From Streptomyces typhae (GTDB lineage Bacteria > Actinomycetota > Actinomycetes > Streptomycetales > Streptomycetaceae): a stretch of 64,000 nt of DNA. Made by a program: the position numbers and the translations under genes. The DNA is taken from positions 186,001-250,000 of the forward strand of contig NZ_WPNZ01000003.1 of the NCBI RefSeq assembly GCF_009755605.1. Direction: 5' to 3'. The notes below the pieces were generated by a model. That model was not told where the DNA came from and did not search any database. It was given only the letters and a program-made list of their open reading frames with translations. Positions 1-7,950 of the stretch are shown here, piece after piece (position 1 is the stretch's first letter; every line of letters starts with the position of its first letter).

Positions 1-1
1 C

Positions 2-136
2 GTGCTGCGGGCCGCCCAGAAGCTGGGCGTGGACCTCTTCGCCATCGTCGAGCAGGACATGTACCCCTGCGAGCCGGACCGACCCCTGCCGATCGCCCGC
101 CGCACCCGCGCGTTCCTGCGCTCCTGCGGGGCGTGA
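2..136 (+). CDS. C-terminal end of a sugar phosphate isomerase/epimerase (partial)
   Basis: Only the last 44 codons are inside the window, ending at the TGA at 134-136. The visible tail reads VLRAAQKLGVDLFAIVEQD and then MYPCEPDRPLPIARRTRAFL. This style of ending (a final beta strand with IVEQDMYP, then an arginine-rich helix) is familiar from TIM-barrel xylose-isomerase-like sugar isomerases/epimerases of streptomycetes. The call rests on this short tail only, so the substrate is unknown. A family A hairpin element begins a few bases after the stop and probably ends its transcript. Confidence 0.55.
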   Translation: MLRAAQKLGVDLFAIVEQDMYPCEPDRPLPIARRTRAFLRSCGA

Positions 137-140
137 GGGG

Positions 141-283
141 GGCGCCCTCAGGGGTGCGGGGAACTGCGCGATCAGCCACGGACAAGCCGCAGACGCGTCT
201 GCTCAGCACTCGGCAGACGCGTCTGCGGCTTTTCTCTGGTTGCTCGCGCAGTTCCCCGCGCCCCTTACGGGGCGGGGCGCCCC
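141..283. repeat. Family A nested inverted repeat, copy A1
   Basis: The outer arms are GGGGTGCGGGGAACTGCGCG near 151-170 and its complement CGCGCAGTTCCCCGCGCCCC near 245-264. Between them an inner hairpin pairs GCCGCAGACGCGTCTGC (189-205) with GCAGACGCGTCTGCGGC (212-228). The element follows the stop of the upstream isomerase gene directly and may serve as its terminator. Nothing else recognisable lies between it and the HTH gene at 462. Confidence 0.85.
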
Positions 284-461
284 GCTTCTGTCACAAATGT
301 CCCGCGGATGCGGGGCTTGGGTCACAGACGCACCACAGGCGGACCCGCACGATCACTCTGCGTCGTTGGCAGGGCACAGGCTGAGTGATCGCCGGCGCGA
401 GCGCCCGGCCCCCCGTCGGCCGTTCCGGCCGCCTCTGGGCGCTCGCAGTGAGGAGCCCTCC

Positions 462-662
462 ATGACCGACCGAAGGCTGTGGTCGTACAAGGACATCGCG
501 GCGCACATCCGGGTACAGCCGGACACCGTGCGCTCCTACCGCAAGCACGGACTGCTGCCGGATCCCGACCACGTCGAGGGCGGCAAGCCCTACTGGTACG
601 CCGACACCATCCGCGCCTGGGTCGCCTCCCGGCCGGGCAACCGCACCCGCCGGAACGGCTGA
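462..662 (+). CDS. small helix-turn-helix protein (66 aa)
   Basis: Residues 7-35 (WSYKDIAAHIRVQPDTVRSY, then RKHGLLPDPD) form a MerR/AlpA-like helix-turn-helix. It is followed by a short segment with a conserved-looking YWYADTIRAWVASRPG, as in small excisionase-like or MerR-like DNA-binding proteins. The ATG at 462 is chosen because AGGAG lies 7 bases upstream (451-455) and the homology-like part starts immediately; the open frame extends further upstream without meaning. There is no effector domain, so it probably only binds DNA. It sits just ahead of the copper operon, but the CsoR box lies downstream of it, so a role in copper control is not implied. The target is unknown. Confidence 0.7.
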   Translation: MTDRRLWSYKDIAAHIRVQPDTVRSYRKHGLLPDPDHVEGGKPYWYADTIRAWVASRPGNRTRRNG

Positions 663-698
663 GCGGGGCCGGGACGGACGGCGGACGGCGCGCACTTC

Positions 699-725
699 TT
701 GGAAAATACCCCCTAGGGGTATAGT
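699..725 (+). promoter_or_regulatory. CsoR-type copper operator overlapping the copZ promoter
   Basis: ATACCCCCTAGGGGTAT (706-722) is a near-perfect palindrome of the TACCCC/GGGGTA type bound by the Cu(I) repressor CsoR in actinobacteria. It overlaps a plausible -10 TATAGT (720-725), with TTGGAA (699-704) as the -35, giving a short 15-base spacer. Copper should release the repressor and induce copZ and copA. No csoR gene is in the window. Confidence 0.85.
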
Positions 726-817
726 GTGAAGCATATCGGGGTTCCCTGGCACCACCGGAGCCCCACCGGCATGCCGACACGTCCATCGCGTCCACACCTT
801 CCCCTGAGGAGAACGAC

Positions 818-1063
818 ATGACCGCCAACGCCCAGACCTCGCAGACCGGCTCCGTCACCACGGTGTTCGCGGTGAAGGGGATGACGTGCGGCCACTGCGA
901 GGGCGCCGTGTCCAGCGAGATCTCGGAGCTGGGCGGCGTCAGCTCGGTCACGGCCGAGGCCGCCACGGGCAAGGTGACCGTGGTGTCCGACGCCGCGCTC
1001 GACGAGGCTGCGGTCCGCGCCGCCGTCGACGAGGCCGGGTACGAGCTCGTCGGCCAGGCCTGA
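818..1063 (+). CDS. copZ: copper chaperone CopZ
   Basis: An 81-residue protein made almost entirely of one heavy-metal-associated (HMA) domain. The Cu(I)-binding motif GMTCGHC places the ligands at Cys24 and Cys27, and the ferredoxin-like fold ends in the usual EAGYEL. CopZ proteins carry Cu(I) in the cytoplasm to the N-terminal domain of the exporter CopA, which is the next gene. The start has GAGGAG 8-13 bases upstream. The first 12 residues are a Thr/Ser/Gln-rich extension. Expression is probably copper-inducible through the CsoR-type operator at 706-722. Confidence 0.93.
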   Translation: MTANAQTSQTGSVTTVFAVKGMTCGHCEGAVSSEISELGGVSSVTAEAATGKVTVVSDAALDEAAVRAAVDEAGYELVGQA

Positions 1064-1170
1064 CCGCCGCCACGCCCCTGTCACCCCGCTCCGCCCGCGG
1101 GGCCCCGCGGCACGCCACCCACGGCCGCGGGGCCCGACCCGCTCGCACCTGCGCCGTTCCGGCCCGCCCC

Positions 1171-1210
1171 TTCCTCGTACGCCGCCCGGATTCCTCGTAC
1201 GCCACCCGGA
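1171..1210 (+). repeat. tandem 20-bp duplication before copA
   Basis: TTCCTCGTACGCCGCCCGGA (1171-1190) is followed directly by TTCCTCGTACGCCACCCGGA (1191-1210), one mismatch in 20. It ends 19 bases before the copA start and forms much of the 166-base copZ-copA gap. Confidence 0.9.
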
Positions 1211-1229
1211 GAGCTGAAAGAACCCCCTC

Positions 1230-3509
1230 ATGAAGACCTCCGAGGTCGAACTCGCCATCGGCGGAATGACCTGCGCCTCCTGCTCGGCCCGCATCGAGAG
1301 GAAGCTGAACCGCCTGGAGGGCGTGACCGCGTCGGTCAACCTCGCCACGGAGAAGGCGAAGGTGGCCTTCCCCGAAGGGGTGGAGGTCGGCCGGCTCGTC
1401 GCCACGGTGGAGAAGCTCGGCTACTCGGCGCACGAGATCGTCCCGCCCCCGCCGGACACCGGGGACGGCTCGGACCGTGCGGACGGAGGCGCCGCCGAGC
1501 GTCCCGTCACCACCGACCTCACCGAGGCCGACCGGCTGCTGCGGCGCCTGCTGGTCTCGGCGGCCCTCGCGCTGCCCGTCGTCGTCCTCGCGATGGTGCC
1601 CTCGCTCCAGTTCGCGTACTGGCAGTGGCTGTCCCTGACCCTGGCCGCGCCGGTCGTCGTGTGGGGCGGGCTGCCCTTCCACCGGGCGGCGTTCGTCAAC
1701 GCCCGGCACGGCGCCGCGACCATGGACACCCTGGTCTCGCTCGGCACCCTCGCCGCCTTCGGCTGGTCGCTGTGGGCGCTGTTCCTCGGCACGGCGGGCG
1801 AGCCGGGCATGCGGCACGGCTTCGAGTTCACCATCGCGCGCGGCGACAGCTCATCGGCGCTCTATCTCGAAGTGGCCGCGGGCGTCGTCACCTTCATCCT
1901 GCTCGGCCGGTATCTGGAGGCGCGTTCCAAGCGGAAGGCGGGCGCGGCGCTGCGGGCGCTGCTCGAACTGGGCGCCAAGGACGTGTCCGTGCTGCGCCCC
2001 GACGGCAGCGAGGCGCGGGTGCCGGTCGGCCGCCTCGCCGTCGGTGACCGCTTCGTGGTCCGCCCCGGCGAGACCGTCGCCACCGACGGCACGGTCGTCG
2101 AAGGCGCGTCCGCCGTCGACGTCTCCATGCTGACCGGCGAGTCCGTGCCCGCCGACGTCGCGGTGGGCGACGCGGTGACGGGCGCGACCGTGAACGCGGG
2201 CGGGCGCCTGGTCGTCGAGGCGACCCGCGTCGGCGCCGACACCCAGCTCGCCCGCATGGCCCGGCTCGTGGAGGACGCGCAGAGCGGCAAGGCCGAGGTG
2301 CAGCGGCTCGCCGACCGCGTGGCGGCCGTCTTCGTACCGGTCGTCATCGCGCTCGCCGTCGCCACCCTCGGCTTCTGGCTCGGCAACGGCGCGGGCGCCG
2401 CCGCCGCGTTCACCGCCGCCGTCGCCGTCCTGATCATCGCCTGCCCGTGCGCCCTCGGCCTCGCCACGCCCACCGCGCTCATGGTCGGCACCGGGCGCGG
2501 CGCCCAGCTCGGCATCCTCATCAAGGGCCCCGAGGTCCTGGAGTCCACACGCCGCGTCGACACGGTCGTCCTGGACAAGACCGGCACGGTGACGACGGGA
2601 CACATGGACCTGCACGAGGTGTACGCGACCGACGCCACCGACGAGAAGGAACTGCTGCGGCTCGCGGCCGCCCTGGAGCACGCCTCCGAGCACCCGGTCG
2701 CCCGCGCCGTCACGGCGGGCGCGGCCCGGCGGCTCGGCCTGGAGACGGGCGCGCTGCCCGCACCCCGGGACTTCGAGAACGTCCCCGGGTCCGGGGTGCG
2801 CGGCACGGTGGCCGGGCACACGCTGCTCGCCGGGCACGCCCGGTTCCTCGCCGACGCCGGCGTCACCGGCCTCGACGAGCTGACCGCGGCCAGGGAGCGC
2901 GCGGAGGCCGCCGGCCGCACCGCCGTCCTGGTCGCCTGGGACGGCGTGGCACGCGGCCTGCTCACGGTGGCCGACACGGTCAAGGCCGAGGGCCCCGACG
3001 CGGTCCGCGCGCTCCGGGACCTCGGCCTCGCCCCGGTCCTGCTGACCGGGGACAACCGCGCCGTGGCGCAGTCGGTCGCCGAGGCCGTCGGCATCGCTCC
3101 CGACGCCGTGTACGCCGAGGTGCTGCCCGAGGACAAGGCCGACGTGGTGCGCCGCCTCCAGGGCGAGGGCCGGGTGGTGGCGATGGTCGGGGACGGCGTG
3201 AACGACGCTGCCGCCCTGGCGACGGCCGACCTGGGGCTCGCCATGGGCACGGGCACCGACGCGGCCATCGAGGCGGGCGATCTGACGCTCGTACGGGGTG
3301 ACCTCCGGGTGGCCGCCGACGCCATCCGGCTGGCCCGCCGGACCCTCGCCACGATCAAGGGCAACCTGTGGTGGGCCTTCGGCTACAACGTCGCCGCGCT
3401 GCCCCTCGCGGCAGCCGGACTGCTCAACCCGATGATCGCCGGAGCGGCCATGGCCTTCTCTTCCGTGTTCGTCGTCACCAACAGCCTCCGCTTGCGGTCT
3501 TTCACATAG
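1230..3509 (+). CDS. copA: Cu(I)-exporting P1B-type ATPase CopA
   Basis: This 759-residue protein pumps Cu(I) out of the cytoplasm using ATP. One HMA domain at the N-terminus has GMTCASC with Cys15 and Cys18. Membrane helices follow, then the actuator motif TGES (about residue 305) and the intramembrane copper site CPC in IIACPCALGLATP (about 405). The phosphorylation motif is DKTGT (about 449), the P1B-specific HP dipeptide is in SEHPVA (about 488), and the hinge is GDGVND (about 654). CPC together with the HP motif indicates Cu+/Ag+ rather than Zn or Co. Length is normal for a single-HMA CopA. It is 166 bases behind copZ and probably cotranscribed under CsoR control, though the gap holds a tandem repeat. 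Confidence 0.95.
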   Translation: MKTSEVELAIGGMTCASCSARIERKLNRLEGVTASVNLATEKAKVAFPEGVEVGRLVATVEKLGYSAHEIVPPPPDTGDGSDRADGGAAERPVTTDLTEADRLLRRLLVSAALALPVVVLAMVPSLQFAYWQWLSLTLAAPVVVWGGLPFHRAAFVNARHGAATMDTLVSLGTLAAFGWSLWALFLGTAGEPGMRHGFEFTIARGDSSSALYLEVAAGVVTFILLGRYLEARSKRKAGAALRALLELGAKDVSVLRPDGSEARVPVGRLAVGDRFVVRPGETVATDGTVVEGASAVDVSMLTGESVPADVAVGDAVTGATVNAGGRLVVEATRVGADTQLARMARLVEDAQSGKAEVQRLADRVAAVFVPVVIALAVATLGFWLGNGAGAAAAFTAAVAVLIIACPCALGLATPTALMVGTGRGAQLGILIKGPEVLESTRRVDTVVLDKTGTVTTGHMDLHEVYATDATDEKELLRLAAALEHASEHPVARAVTAGAARRLGLETGALPAPRDFENVPGSGVRGTVAGHTLLAGHARFLADAGVTGLDELTAARERAEAAGRTAVLVAWDGVARGLLTVADTVKAEGPDAVRALRDLGLAPVLLTGDNRAVAQSVAEAVGIAPDAVYAEVLPEDKADVVRRLQGEGRVVAMVGDGVNDAAALATADLGLAMGTGTDAAIEAGDLTLVRGDLRVAADAIRLARRTLATIKGNLWWAFGYNVAALPLAAAGLLNPMIAGAAMAFSSVFVVTNSLRLRSFT

Positions 3510-3629
3510 CCTCGCGATCCTTCACACTGTCTTCGCGGGACTCTCACCTCAAGCGAGATATCCGCATATGAACCCTCTTGCGCGGGTTCGATGGCATATG
3601 CAAGAGACGTAGATCACAGCGATTGCAAC

Positions 3630-3658
3630 GTAACCATCGAGGGGGCTCGCGAGTCTAA
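3630..3658 (+). promoter_or_regulatory. candidate ECF sigma-type promoter
   Basis: GTAACC (3630-3635), a 17-base spacer, then GTCTAA (3653-3658) fits the AAC / GTCTA pattern of SigE-like ECF promoters in Streptomyces. It points into the copA-citA convergent region, where no credible gene follows, so it may drive a small RNA. An imperfect inverted repeat (GAACCC at 3570-3575, GGGTTC at 3584-3589) lies upstream. Confidence 0.4.
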
Positions 3659-3663
3659 GAGGG

Positions 3664-3937
3664 CGACACCAGACGAATCTTGGGGGATCCGTTCGGTGTC
3701 GGGGGACATCTTGGGGGATGTCCCTGTAGGGGGTACCCCCTGCTCCTTCAGAGCTTGGGGGAGCGTTGGCCGGGGCACGTGCACCGGGGAGCTTTGAGCG
3801 GCCCTCCCGAGTTCGTACGCGTCCCGGCAGACCGCACCACCAACTCCCGGCCGGATCCCGTGGGGGGAATCCGCACCGGGGCACAGGAAAACACCCCGAC
3901 CGTCGACCCGTGGGGGGATCGACGGCGGGGTGTTTTT
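3664..3937 (+). ncRNA. candidate small noncoding RNA between copA and citA
   Basis: No frame here looks coding, yet the stretch has a promoter-like start, two clear hairpins and a strong terminator. The hairpins are GGGACATC/GATGTCCC (3703-3710 with 3717-3724) and the perfect palindrome AGGGGGTACCCCCT (3728-3741). The terminator is at 3888-3937. I recall a conserved S. coelicolor small RNA named scr2736, after the locus number of the citrate synthase gene; identity with this one is unverified. The strand is inferred from the promoter orientation. Confidence 0.35.
3888..3937. terminator. strong bidirectional Rho-independent terminator
   Basis: AAAACACCCCG-A-CCGTCGA pairs with TCGACGGCGGGGTGTTTTT around a loop, with one bulged A. 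It carries an A-run on the left and a T-run on the right, so it can stop transcription from either side: the candidate RNA on + and citA on -. Confidence 0.85.
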
Positions 3938-3980
3938 CACTGGCACCCGCGCCCACTGCCTGTGGGCCTCAGCCCCGCTT

Positions 3981-4115
3981 CCCTCAGGGGCGCGGGGAAC
4001 TGCGCGCTCAGCGCGCGAAAAGCCGCAGACGCGTCTGCTCAGTCACTCGGCAGATGCGGCTGCGGCTTCGTCGTGGCTGGTCGCGCAGTTCCCCGCGCCC
4101 CTGACGGGGCGCCCC
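3981..4115. repeat. Family A nested inverted repeat, copy A2
   Basis: The left outer arm AGGGGCGCGGGGAACTGCGC starts at 3986 and is complementary to GCGCAGTTCCCCGCGCCCCT ending at 4102. The inner arm GCCGCAGACGCGTCTGC (4022-4038) pairs imperfectly with GCAGATGCGGCTGCGGC. It ends 17 bases from the citA stop codon. Confidence 0.85.
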
Positions 4116-4132
4116 CTAGGCGGAAGCCAAGG

Positions 4133-5434
4133 TCAGCGAGACTCCACCGGGACGAAGTCCCGGATCACCTCGCCGGTGTAGATCTGGCGAGGACGGCCGA
4201 TGCGCGAGCCCGGCTCCTTGATCATCTCGTGCCACTGGGCGATCCAGCCGGGCAGCCGGCCGAGGGCGAACAGGACCGTGAACATCTCGGTCGGGAAGCC
4301 CATGGCCCGGTAGATCAGACCGGTGTAGAAGTCCACGTTGGGGTAGAGCTTGCGCTCGACGAAGTAGTCGTCGGCCAGCGCGTGCTCCTCCAGCTTCAGC
4401 GCGATGTCGAGCAGCTCGTCGGACTTGCCGAGCGCCGAGAGGACATCGTGCGCCGCCGCCTTGATGATCTTCGCCCGGGGGTCGAAGTTCTTGTAGACGC
4501 GGTGCCCGAAGCCCATGAGCTTCACGCCGTCTTCCTTGTTCTTCACCTTGCGGATGAAGGTGTCGACGTCGCCGCCGTTCGCCTGGATGCCTTCCAGCAT
4601 CTCCAGGACCGACTGGTTGGCGCCGCCGTGCAGCGGACCCCACAGGGCCGAGATGCCCGCCGAGATCGAGGCGAACATGTTGGCCTGCGAGGAGCCGACC
4701 AGGCGCACCGTGGACGTCGAACAGTTCTGCTCGTGGTCCGCGTGCAGGATGAGCAGCTTGTCGAGCGCGGAGACGACGACCGGGTCCAGGTCGTACTCGG
4801 CGGCCGGCACCGAGAACGTCATGCGCAGGAAGTTCTCGACGTAGCCGAGGTCGTTGCGCGGGTAGACGACCGGGTGGCCCTGCGACTTCTTGTACGCGTA
4901 CGCCGCGATCGTCGGCAGCTTGGCGAGCAGCCGGATCGTGGAGAGGTGCCGCTGCTTCTCGTCGAACGGGTTGTGGCTGTCCTGGTAGAACGTGGACAGC
5001 GCGCTGACCACGGAGGACAGCATCGCCATCGGGTGGGCGTCGCGCGGGAAGCCGTCGTAGAACCGCTTGACGTCCTCGTGCAGCAGCGTGTGCTGGGTGA
5101 TCTCGTTCTTGAAGGTGGCCAGCTCGTCGACCTTCGGCAGCTCACCGTTGATCAGCAGGTACGCCACCTCGGTGAAGGTGGAGCTCTCCGCGAGCTGCTC
5201 GATCGGGTAGCCGCGGTAGCGCAGGATGCCCTGCTCACCGTCGAGATAGGTGATGGCGGATTTATAGGCGGCCGTGTTGCCGTAGCCGCTGTCCAGGGTC
5301 ACCAGACCGGTCTGGGCGCGGAGCTTGCCGATATCGAAGCCCTTGTCGCCGACAGTGGACTCGATCACCGGGTAGGTGTACTCGTCGCCATCGCCGTACC
5401 GGAGTACTACAGCCTTGTTAGCGTTCTCGCTCAC
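4133..5434 (-). CDS. citA: citrate synthase
   Basis: Condenses oxaloacetate and acetyl-CoA to citrate, the entry step of the TCA cycle, in the cytoplasm. The 433-residue protein has the type II (GltA-like) N-terminal region EYTYPVIESTVGDKGFDIGK. It carries the active-site histidines in LHADHEQNCSTSTVR and GFGHRVYKNFDPRAK and the arginine region RLPGWIAQWHE. The GTG at 5434 is chosen over the upstream ATG at 5491 because GGTGAGGGA lies directly upstream and the conserved sequence starts soon after (VSENANKAVVLRYGDG). It is transcribed alone and convergent to copA, with two palindromes upstream that may be operators. Confidence 0.95.
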   Translation of the reverse strand: MSENANKAVVLRYGDGDEYTYPVIESTVGDKGFDIGKLRAQTGLVTLDSGYGNTAAYKSAITYLDGEQGILRYRGYPIEQLAESSTFTEVAYLLINGELPKVDELATFKNEITQHTLLHEDVKRFYDGFPRDAHPMAMLSSVVSALSTFYQDSHNPFDEKQRHLSTIRLLAKLPTIAAYAYKKSQGHPVVYPRNDLGYVENFLRMTFSVPAAEYDLDPVVVSALDKLLILHADHEQNCSTSTVRLVGSSQANMFASISAGISALWGPLHGGANQSVLEMLEGIQANGGDVDTFIRKVKNKEDGVKLMGFGHRVYKNFDPRAKIIKAAAHDVLSALGKSDELLDIALKLEEHALADDYFVERKLYPNVDFYTGLIYRAMGFPTEMFTVLFALGRLPGWIAQWHEMIKEPGSRIGRPRQIYTGEVIRDFVPVESR

Positions 5435-5509
5435 GTCATCCCTCACCGACGTTGTGCCTCTTCTTCGAGGTGCCCTGACTGTCTCTACCATCCCCCATTT
5501 GGCCCTGGA

Positions 5510-5562
5510 GAGTGCACTCGGGGTCGACCATTGGGCCTATTGGCGGCACTCAGTGCCGCCAA
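5510..5562. promoter_or_regulatory. paired palindromes upstream of citA
   Basis: A perfect 23-base inverted repeat at 5540-5562 has 11-base arms TTGGCGGCACT and AGTGCCGCCAA around a single C. A smaller palindrome GAGTGCACTC lies at 5510-5519. Both contain AGTGC and lie 76-128 bases upstream of the citA start. They may bind a regulator of citA; the larger could instead end recD2 transcription, but no T-run follows it. Confidence 0.5.
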
Positions 5563-5661
5563 CCTGCTCATCCTGCCCCCTGGATCCACGTTCCGAAAGT
5601 GCTCTGTGACCTTTCCGACTCGTTTGATCGATCAGCTGACGGACGGGCTTGACGCCTGCCG

Positions 5662-7917
5662 TCAGCCGGTCCCGCGACCGGCGAGCCGGTGGTCCAGGGC
5701 CGTCCACCGGCGGCCCGCGGAAACGGTGCGGACCGCTTGTCCCAGAGCCTTGCGCGAACCGACGAGGACCACCAGCTTCTTGGCGCGTGTCACGGCGGTG
5801 TAGAGCAGATTCCGCTGGAGCATCATCCAGGCGCCGGTGGTGACGGGGATCACCACCGCTGGGTACTCACTTCCCTGTGAGCGGTGGATCGTCACCGCGT
5901 AGGCGTGCGCGAGTTCGTCGAGTTCGTCGAAGTCGTACTCCACCTCCTCGTCCTCGTCGGTGCGCACGGTCAGCCGCTGCTCGTCGGCGTCCAGGCCCGT
6001 CACCACGCCCACCGTGCCGTTGAAGACGCCGTTGGCGCCCTTGTCGTAGTTGTTGCGGATCTGCGTGACCTTGTCGCCGACGCGGAAGACCCGGCCGCCG
6101 AAGCGCTTCTCCGGCAGGTCGGGGCGGCCGGGGGTGATGGCCTGCTGGAGCAGCCCGTTCAGATGGCCCGCGCCCGCGGGGCCCCGGTGCATGGGGGCGA
6201 GCACCTGCACGTCCCGGCGCGGGTCGAGGCCGAACTTCGCGGGCAGCCTGCGGGCGGCGACGTCCACGGTGAGCCGCCCCGCCTCCTCGGTGTCGTCCTC
6301 GACGAAGAGGAAGAAGTCGTTCAGGCCCTGTGTGAGCGGGGGCTGCCCGGAGTTGATGCGGTGGGCGTTGGTGACCACGCCGGACTGCTGTGCCTGGCGG
6401 AAGACGCGCGTGAGCCGGACCGCGGGCACGGGGCTGTCCTCGCTGAGCAGATCCCGCAGGACCTCGCCCGCGCCGACGCTCGGGAGCTGGTCGACGTCGC
6501 CCACGAAGAGCAGATGGGCGCCCGGCGGCACCGCCTTGATCAGCTTGTTGGCGAGGAGCAGGTCGAGCATGGAGGCCTCGTCGACGACCACGAGGTCGGC
6601 GTCGAGCGGCCGGTCCTTGTCGTACGCGGCGTCCCCTCCCGGCTTCAGCTCCAGGAGCCGGTGCACCGTGGAGGCCTCGGCCCCGGTCAGCTCGGCGAGG
6701 CGCTTGGCGGCGCGGCCCGTGGGCGCGGCGAGCAGCACCTTCGCCTTCTTGGCACGGGCCAGCTCCACCACGGAGCGCACCGTGAACGACTTGCCGCAGC
6801 CGGGGCCGCCGGTGAGGACGGCGACCTTGCTGGTCAGGGCGAGCTTGACGGCCTCCTGCTGCTCCGGCGCGAGGTCCGCCCCCGTGCGCCCGGCGAGCCA
6901 GCCGAGGGCCTTGTCCCAGGCCACGTCCTGGAAGGCGGGCATGCGGTCGTCGGGGGTGCGCAGGAGCTGCCGGACGCGGCCGGACAGGGAGAGTTCGGCG
7001 CGATGGAAGGGGATGAGATAGACGGCCGTGACGTCGTCGCCGCCGTCGGGGCCGGGGACCGGCTCGCGGACCACGCCCTCCGGGTCCGTCGCCAACTCGG
7101 CCAGGCAGTCGATGACCAGGCCCGTGTCGACCTGGAGGAGCTTGACCGCGTCGGCGATCAGGCGCTCCTCGGGCAGGAAGCAGTTGCCCTGGTCGGTGGA
7201 TTGCGACAGGGCGTACTGGAGTCCCGCCTTCACGCGCTCCGGGCTGTCGTGCGGGATGCCGACGGACTGCGCGATGCGGTCGGCGGTCAGGAAGCCGATG
7301 CCCCAGACGTCGGCGGCGAGGCGGTAGGGCTGGTTCCGGACGACGGAGATGGAGGCGTCCTCGTACTTCTTGTAGATCCGCACGGCGATGGACGTGGAGA
7401 CGCCGACGCCCTGGAGGAAGACCATCACTTCCTTGATGGCCTTCTGCTCCTCCCAGGCCGCGGCGATCTTCTTCGTGCGCTTCGGGCCGAGTCCGGGGAC
7501 CTCGATGAGGCGCTTCGGCTCGGTCTCGATGACGTCGAGGGTGTCCACGCCGAAGTGCGTCGTGATGCGGTCGGCCATCACCGGGCCGATGCCCTTGATC
7601 AGGCCGGAGCCGAGATAGCGCCGGATCCCCTGGATCGTGGCGGGCAGGACCGTCGTGTAGTTCTCCACGGTGAACTGCTTGCCGTACTGCGGATGGGAGC
7701 CCCAGCGGCCCTCCATCCGCAAGGACTCGCCCACTTGGGCTCCGAGCAGCGCGCCGACGACGGTCAGCAGGTCGCCGCCGCCCCGGCCCGTGTCCACGCG
7801 CGCGACCGTGTACCCGTTCTCCTCATTGGCGTACGTGACGCGCTCCAACACGCCTTCGAGGACGGCCATGCGGGGTGCGGGGACGCCCTCGGCCGTCCTC
7901 CGCTGTGCACTCGACAT
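5662..7917 (-). CDS. recD2: SF1B DNA helicase, RecD2 family
   Basis: A 751-residue 5'-3' DNA helicase of the RecD2 (RecD-like without RecBC) family, involved in repair and replication-fork maintenance. The N-terminal part has the OB-like start VLERVTYANEENGYTVARV and helix-hairpin-helix repeats (GSGLIKGIGPVMADRI, IEVPGLGPKRTKKI). The motor core has Walker A GGPGCGKS, Walker B VVVDEASM and GDVDQLPSVGAGEVL. The C-terminal motor motifs are TIHRSQGSEYPAVV and YTAVTRAKK. The start at 7917 lacks a clear ribosome site; ATG at 7869 (MAVLEGVLE) is equally possible. A family A repeat lies only 34 bases upstream, in the region shared with the divergent LacI gene. Confidence 0.92.
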   Translation of the reverse strand: MSSAQRRTAEGVPAPRMAVLEGVLERVTYANEENGYTVARVDTGRGGGDLLTVVGALLGAQVGESLRMEGRWGSHPQYGKQFTVENYTTVLPATIQGIRRYLGSGLIKGIGPVMADRITTHFGVDTLDVIETEPKRLIEVPGLGPKRTKKIAAAWEEQKAIKEVMVFLQGVGVSTSIAVRIYKKYEDASISVVRNQPYRLAADVWGIGFLTADRIAQSVGIPHDSPERVKAGLQYALSQSTDQGNCFLPEERLIADAVKLLQVDTGLVIDCLAELATDPEGVVREPVPGPDGGDDVTAVYLIPFHRAELSLSGRVRQLLRTPDDRMPAFQDVAWDKALGWLAGRTGADLAPEQQEAVKLALTSKVAVLTGGPGCGKSFTVRSVVELARAKKAKVLLAAPTGRAAKRLAELTGAEASTVHRLLELKPGGDAAYDKDRPLDADLVVVDEASMLDLLLANKLIKAVPPGAHLLFVGDVDQLPSVGAGEVLRDLLSEDSPVPAVRLTRVFRQAQQSGVVTNAHRINSGQPPLTQGLNDFFLFVEDDTEEAGRLTVDVAARRLPAKFGLDPRRDVQVLAPMHRGPAGAGHLNGLLQQAITPGRPDLPEKRFGGRVFRVGDKVTQIRNNYDKGANGVFNGTVGVVTGLDADEQRLTVRTDEDEEVEYDFDELDELAHAYAVTIHRSQGSEYPAVVIPVTTGAWMMLQRNLLYTAVTRAKKLVVLVGSRKALGQAVRTVSAGRRWTALDHRLAGRGTG

Positions 7918-7950
7918 GGCCCGACGCTACCCCCGCCCACTGACAGCAGC

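Noticed and set aside
141..283. Family A element as a tRNA or structured riboswitch
   Set aside because: The fold is two nested hairpins with no cloverleaf, and copies stand downstream of unrelated genes.
240..662. Longer 140-residue version of the small HTH protein
   Set aside because: Its first 74 residues are encoded by the family A repeat and adjacent non-coding sequence; the ATG at 462 has a good ribosome site.
3727..3742. AGGGGGTACCCCCT palindrome as a second CsoR operator
   Set aside because: The half-sites are in the reverse order (GGGGG then CCCCC, where CsoR sites run CCCC then GGGG), and it lies downstream of the copper genes inside the candidate RNA.
3680..5803. Long plus-strand open frame across citA
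   Set aside because: It is antisense to citrate synthase, with Arg/Val/Gly/Asp-biased composition and no family features; such frames are expected at very high G+C.
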